Assembly: GCF_024296925.1 (NCBI RefSeq)
Contig: NZ_CP101125.1
Span: forward strand, 7,059,001-7,123,000
Source: Pseudomonas nunensis
Lineage (GTDB): Bacteria; Pseudomonadota; Gammaproteobacteria; Pseudomonadales; Pseudomonadaceae
DNA length: 64,000 nucleotides
Direction: 5' to 3'
The notes under the pieces were generated by a model, which had not been told where the DNA came from, did no database searches, and saw nothing but the letters and a program-made list of their open reading frames with translations. The translations under genes were made by a program, and so were the position numbers. Shown in pieces: positions 63,672 to 64,000 of the stretch; the first letter of the stretch is position 1, and every line of letters starts with the position of its first letter.

Positions 63672-64000
63672 TGCGGGCATTGCCTATGAATAAACCCCTG
63701 AAGCTGATGGCATTCGCCGCGTTGGCGGTGCTGGTCGCCAGCTGCTCGACCAGTCGCGCGCCGACGCAAAAAACCTCCAACACCGCCGTGCGCGCTACGC
63801 CGGGGCTGGACATCAACCGCGCCCACAAAGATGGCGCGCCGTGGTGGGACGTGGATGTTTCGCGCATCCCGGACGCCACGCCGACCCTGCACAGCGGTCC
63901 TTATAAAGCCAACCCGTACACCGTGCTGGGCAAGACCTATTTCCCGCTGCAAGAGTCCAAGACCTACGTCGCCTCGGGCACGGCGTCCTGGTACGGCACC
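63671..64000 (+). CDS. rlpA: Septal lytic transglycosylase RlpA (C-terminus beyond window)
   Basis: The first 110 residues of RlpA, an outer-membrane lipoprotein that cleaves naked glycan strands at the septum. The signal peptide ends in a lipobox (VLVASC), followed by the conserved PYTVLGKTYFPLQESKTYVASGTASWYG (in parts), the start of the double-psi beta-barrel domain. ATG 63671 overlaps the mltB stop. A second start at MNKPLK (63686) is possible. The SPOR domain is beyond the right edge. Confidence 0.9.
   Translation, partial: MRALPMNKPLKLMAFAALAVLVASCSTSRAPTQKTSNTAVRATPGLDINRAHKDGAPWWDVDVSRIPDATPTLHSGPYKANPYTVLGKTYFPLQESKTYVASGTASWYGT

Overview
The window is a piece of a high-GC gammaproteobacterial chromosome, almost certainly a fluorescent Pseudomonas. 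The evidence is the proA-nadD-rsfS-rlmH-mrdA-rodA-mltB-rlpA gene order, the mpl-ubiX pair, the eatR/ALDH/eat/eutBC ethanolamine cluster in the order I know from Pseudomonas, and many REP/REPIN elements of the Pseudomonas type. I ran no database search; families are named from motifs and gene order.

Layout. About 1-34.4 kb looks like an accessory region, probably a genomic island of which only the right end is inside the window. It begins with mobile-element genes (YqaJ-type recombinase, DUF932 protein, a frameshifted glycine-zipper/zinc-ribbon protein) and a gene-poor kilobase. From 3.3 to 17.6 kb there is a catabolic locus in two divergently organised blocks: SnoaL-like protein, AAHS-type transporter and porin under a LysR regulator; then FAH-family hydrolase, extradiol dioxygenase, MhpA-like flavin monooxygenase, a frameshifted second porin and a second transporter under a GntR regulator. 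A chemoreceptor and an ABC ATPase lie between the blocks. Together they look like uptake, ring hydroxylation, ring cleavage and hydrolysis of an aromatic compound I cannot name. From 17.6 to 25.0 kb is an RND solvent/drug efflux operon with divergent IclR and TetR regulators, the srpSR/srpABC (ttgVW/ttgGHI) arrangement. From 26.0 to 32.5 kb is a defence block: a Gabija pair (gajA, gajB) and, divergently, a three-gene unit of HigB-like toxin, HigA-like antitoxin fused to an ImmA/IrrE metallopeptidase, and a T4-beta-family protein. A clear promoter sandwiched between two palindromes precedes this unit. A truncated RidA gene and a tyrosine integrase (33.0-34.3 kb) close the region.

About 34.4-64 kb is core chromosome: an orphan LexA/PrtR-like S24 regulator, ppa, mtfA, dedA, ethanolamine catabolism (eutBC, eat, ALDH, sigma-54 activator), mpl-ubiX, a MORN-repeat C13 caspase-like lipoprotein, lrgAB, a DedA-PAP2 fusion, mpg and the proA-to-rlpA run. 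Nine REP-type elements fall between 34.6 and 55.7 kb and none were seen in the first 34 kb, which independently supports an island boundary near 34.4 kb.

Three genes carry single-base indels that split an otherwise intact reading frame: the glycine-zipper protein, the second porin, and rodA. The rodA break is the most consequential: it is either a sequence error or implies loss of the RodA elongasome polymerase. The strongest candidate for something under-described is the 29.8-32.5 kb three-gene toxin-antitoxin-like unit beside Gabija; the MORN/caspase-like lipoprotein at 49.9-51.6 kb is second.
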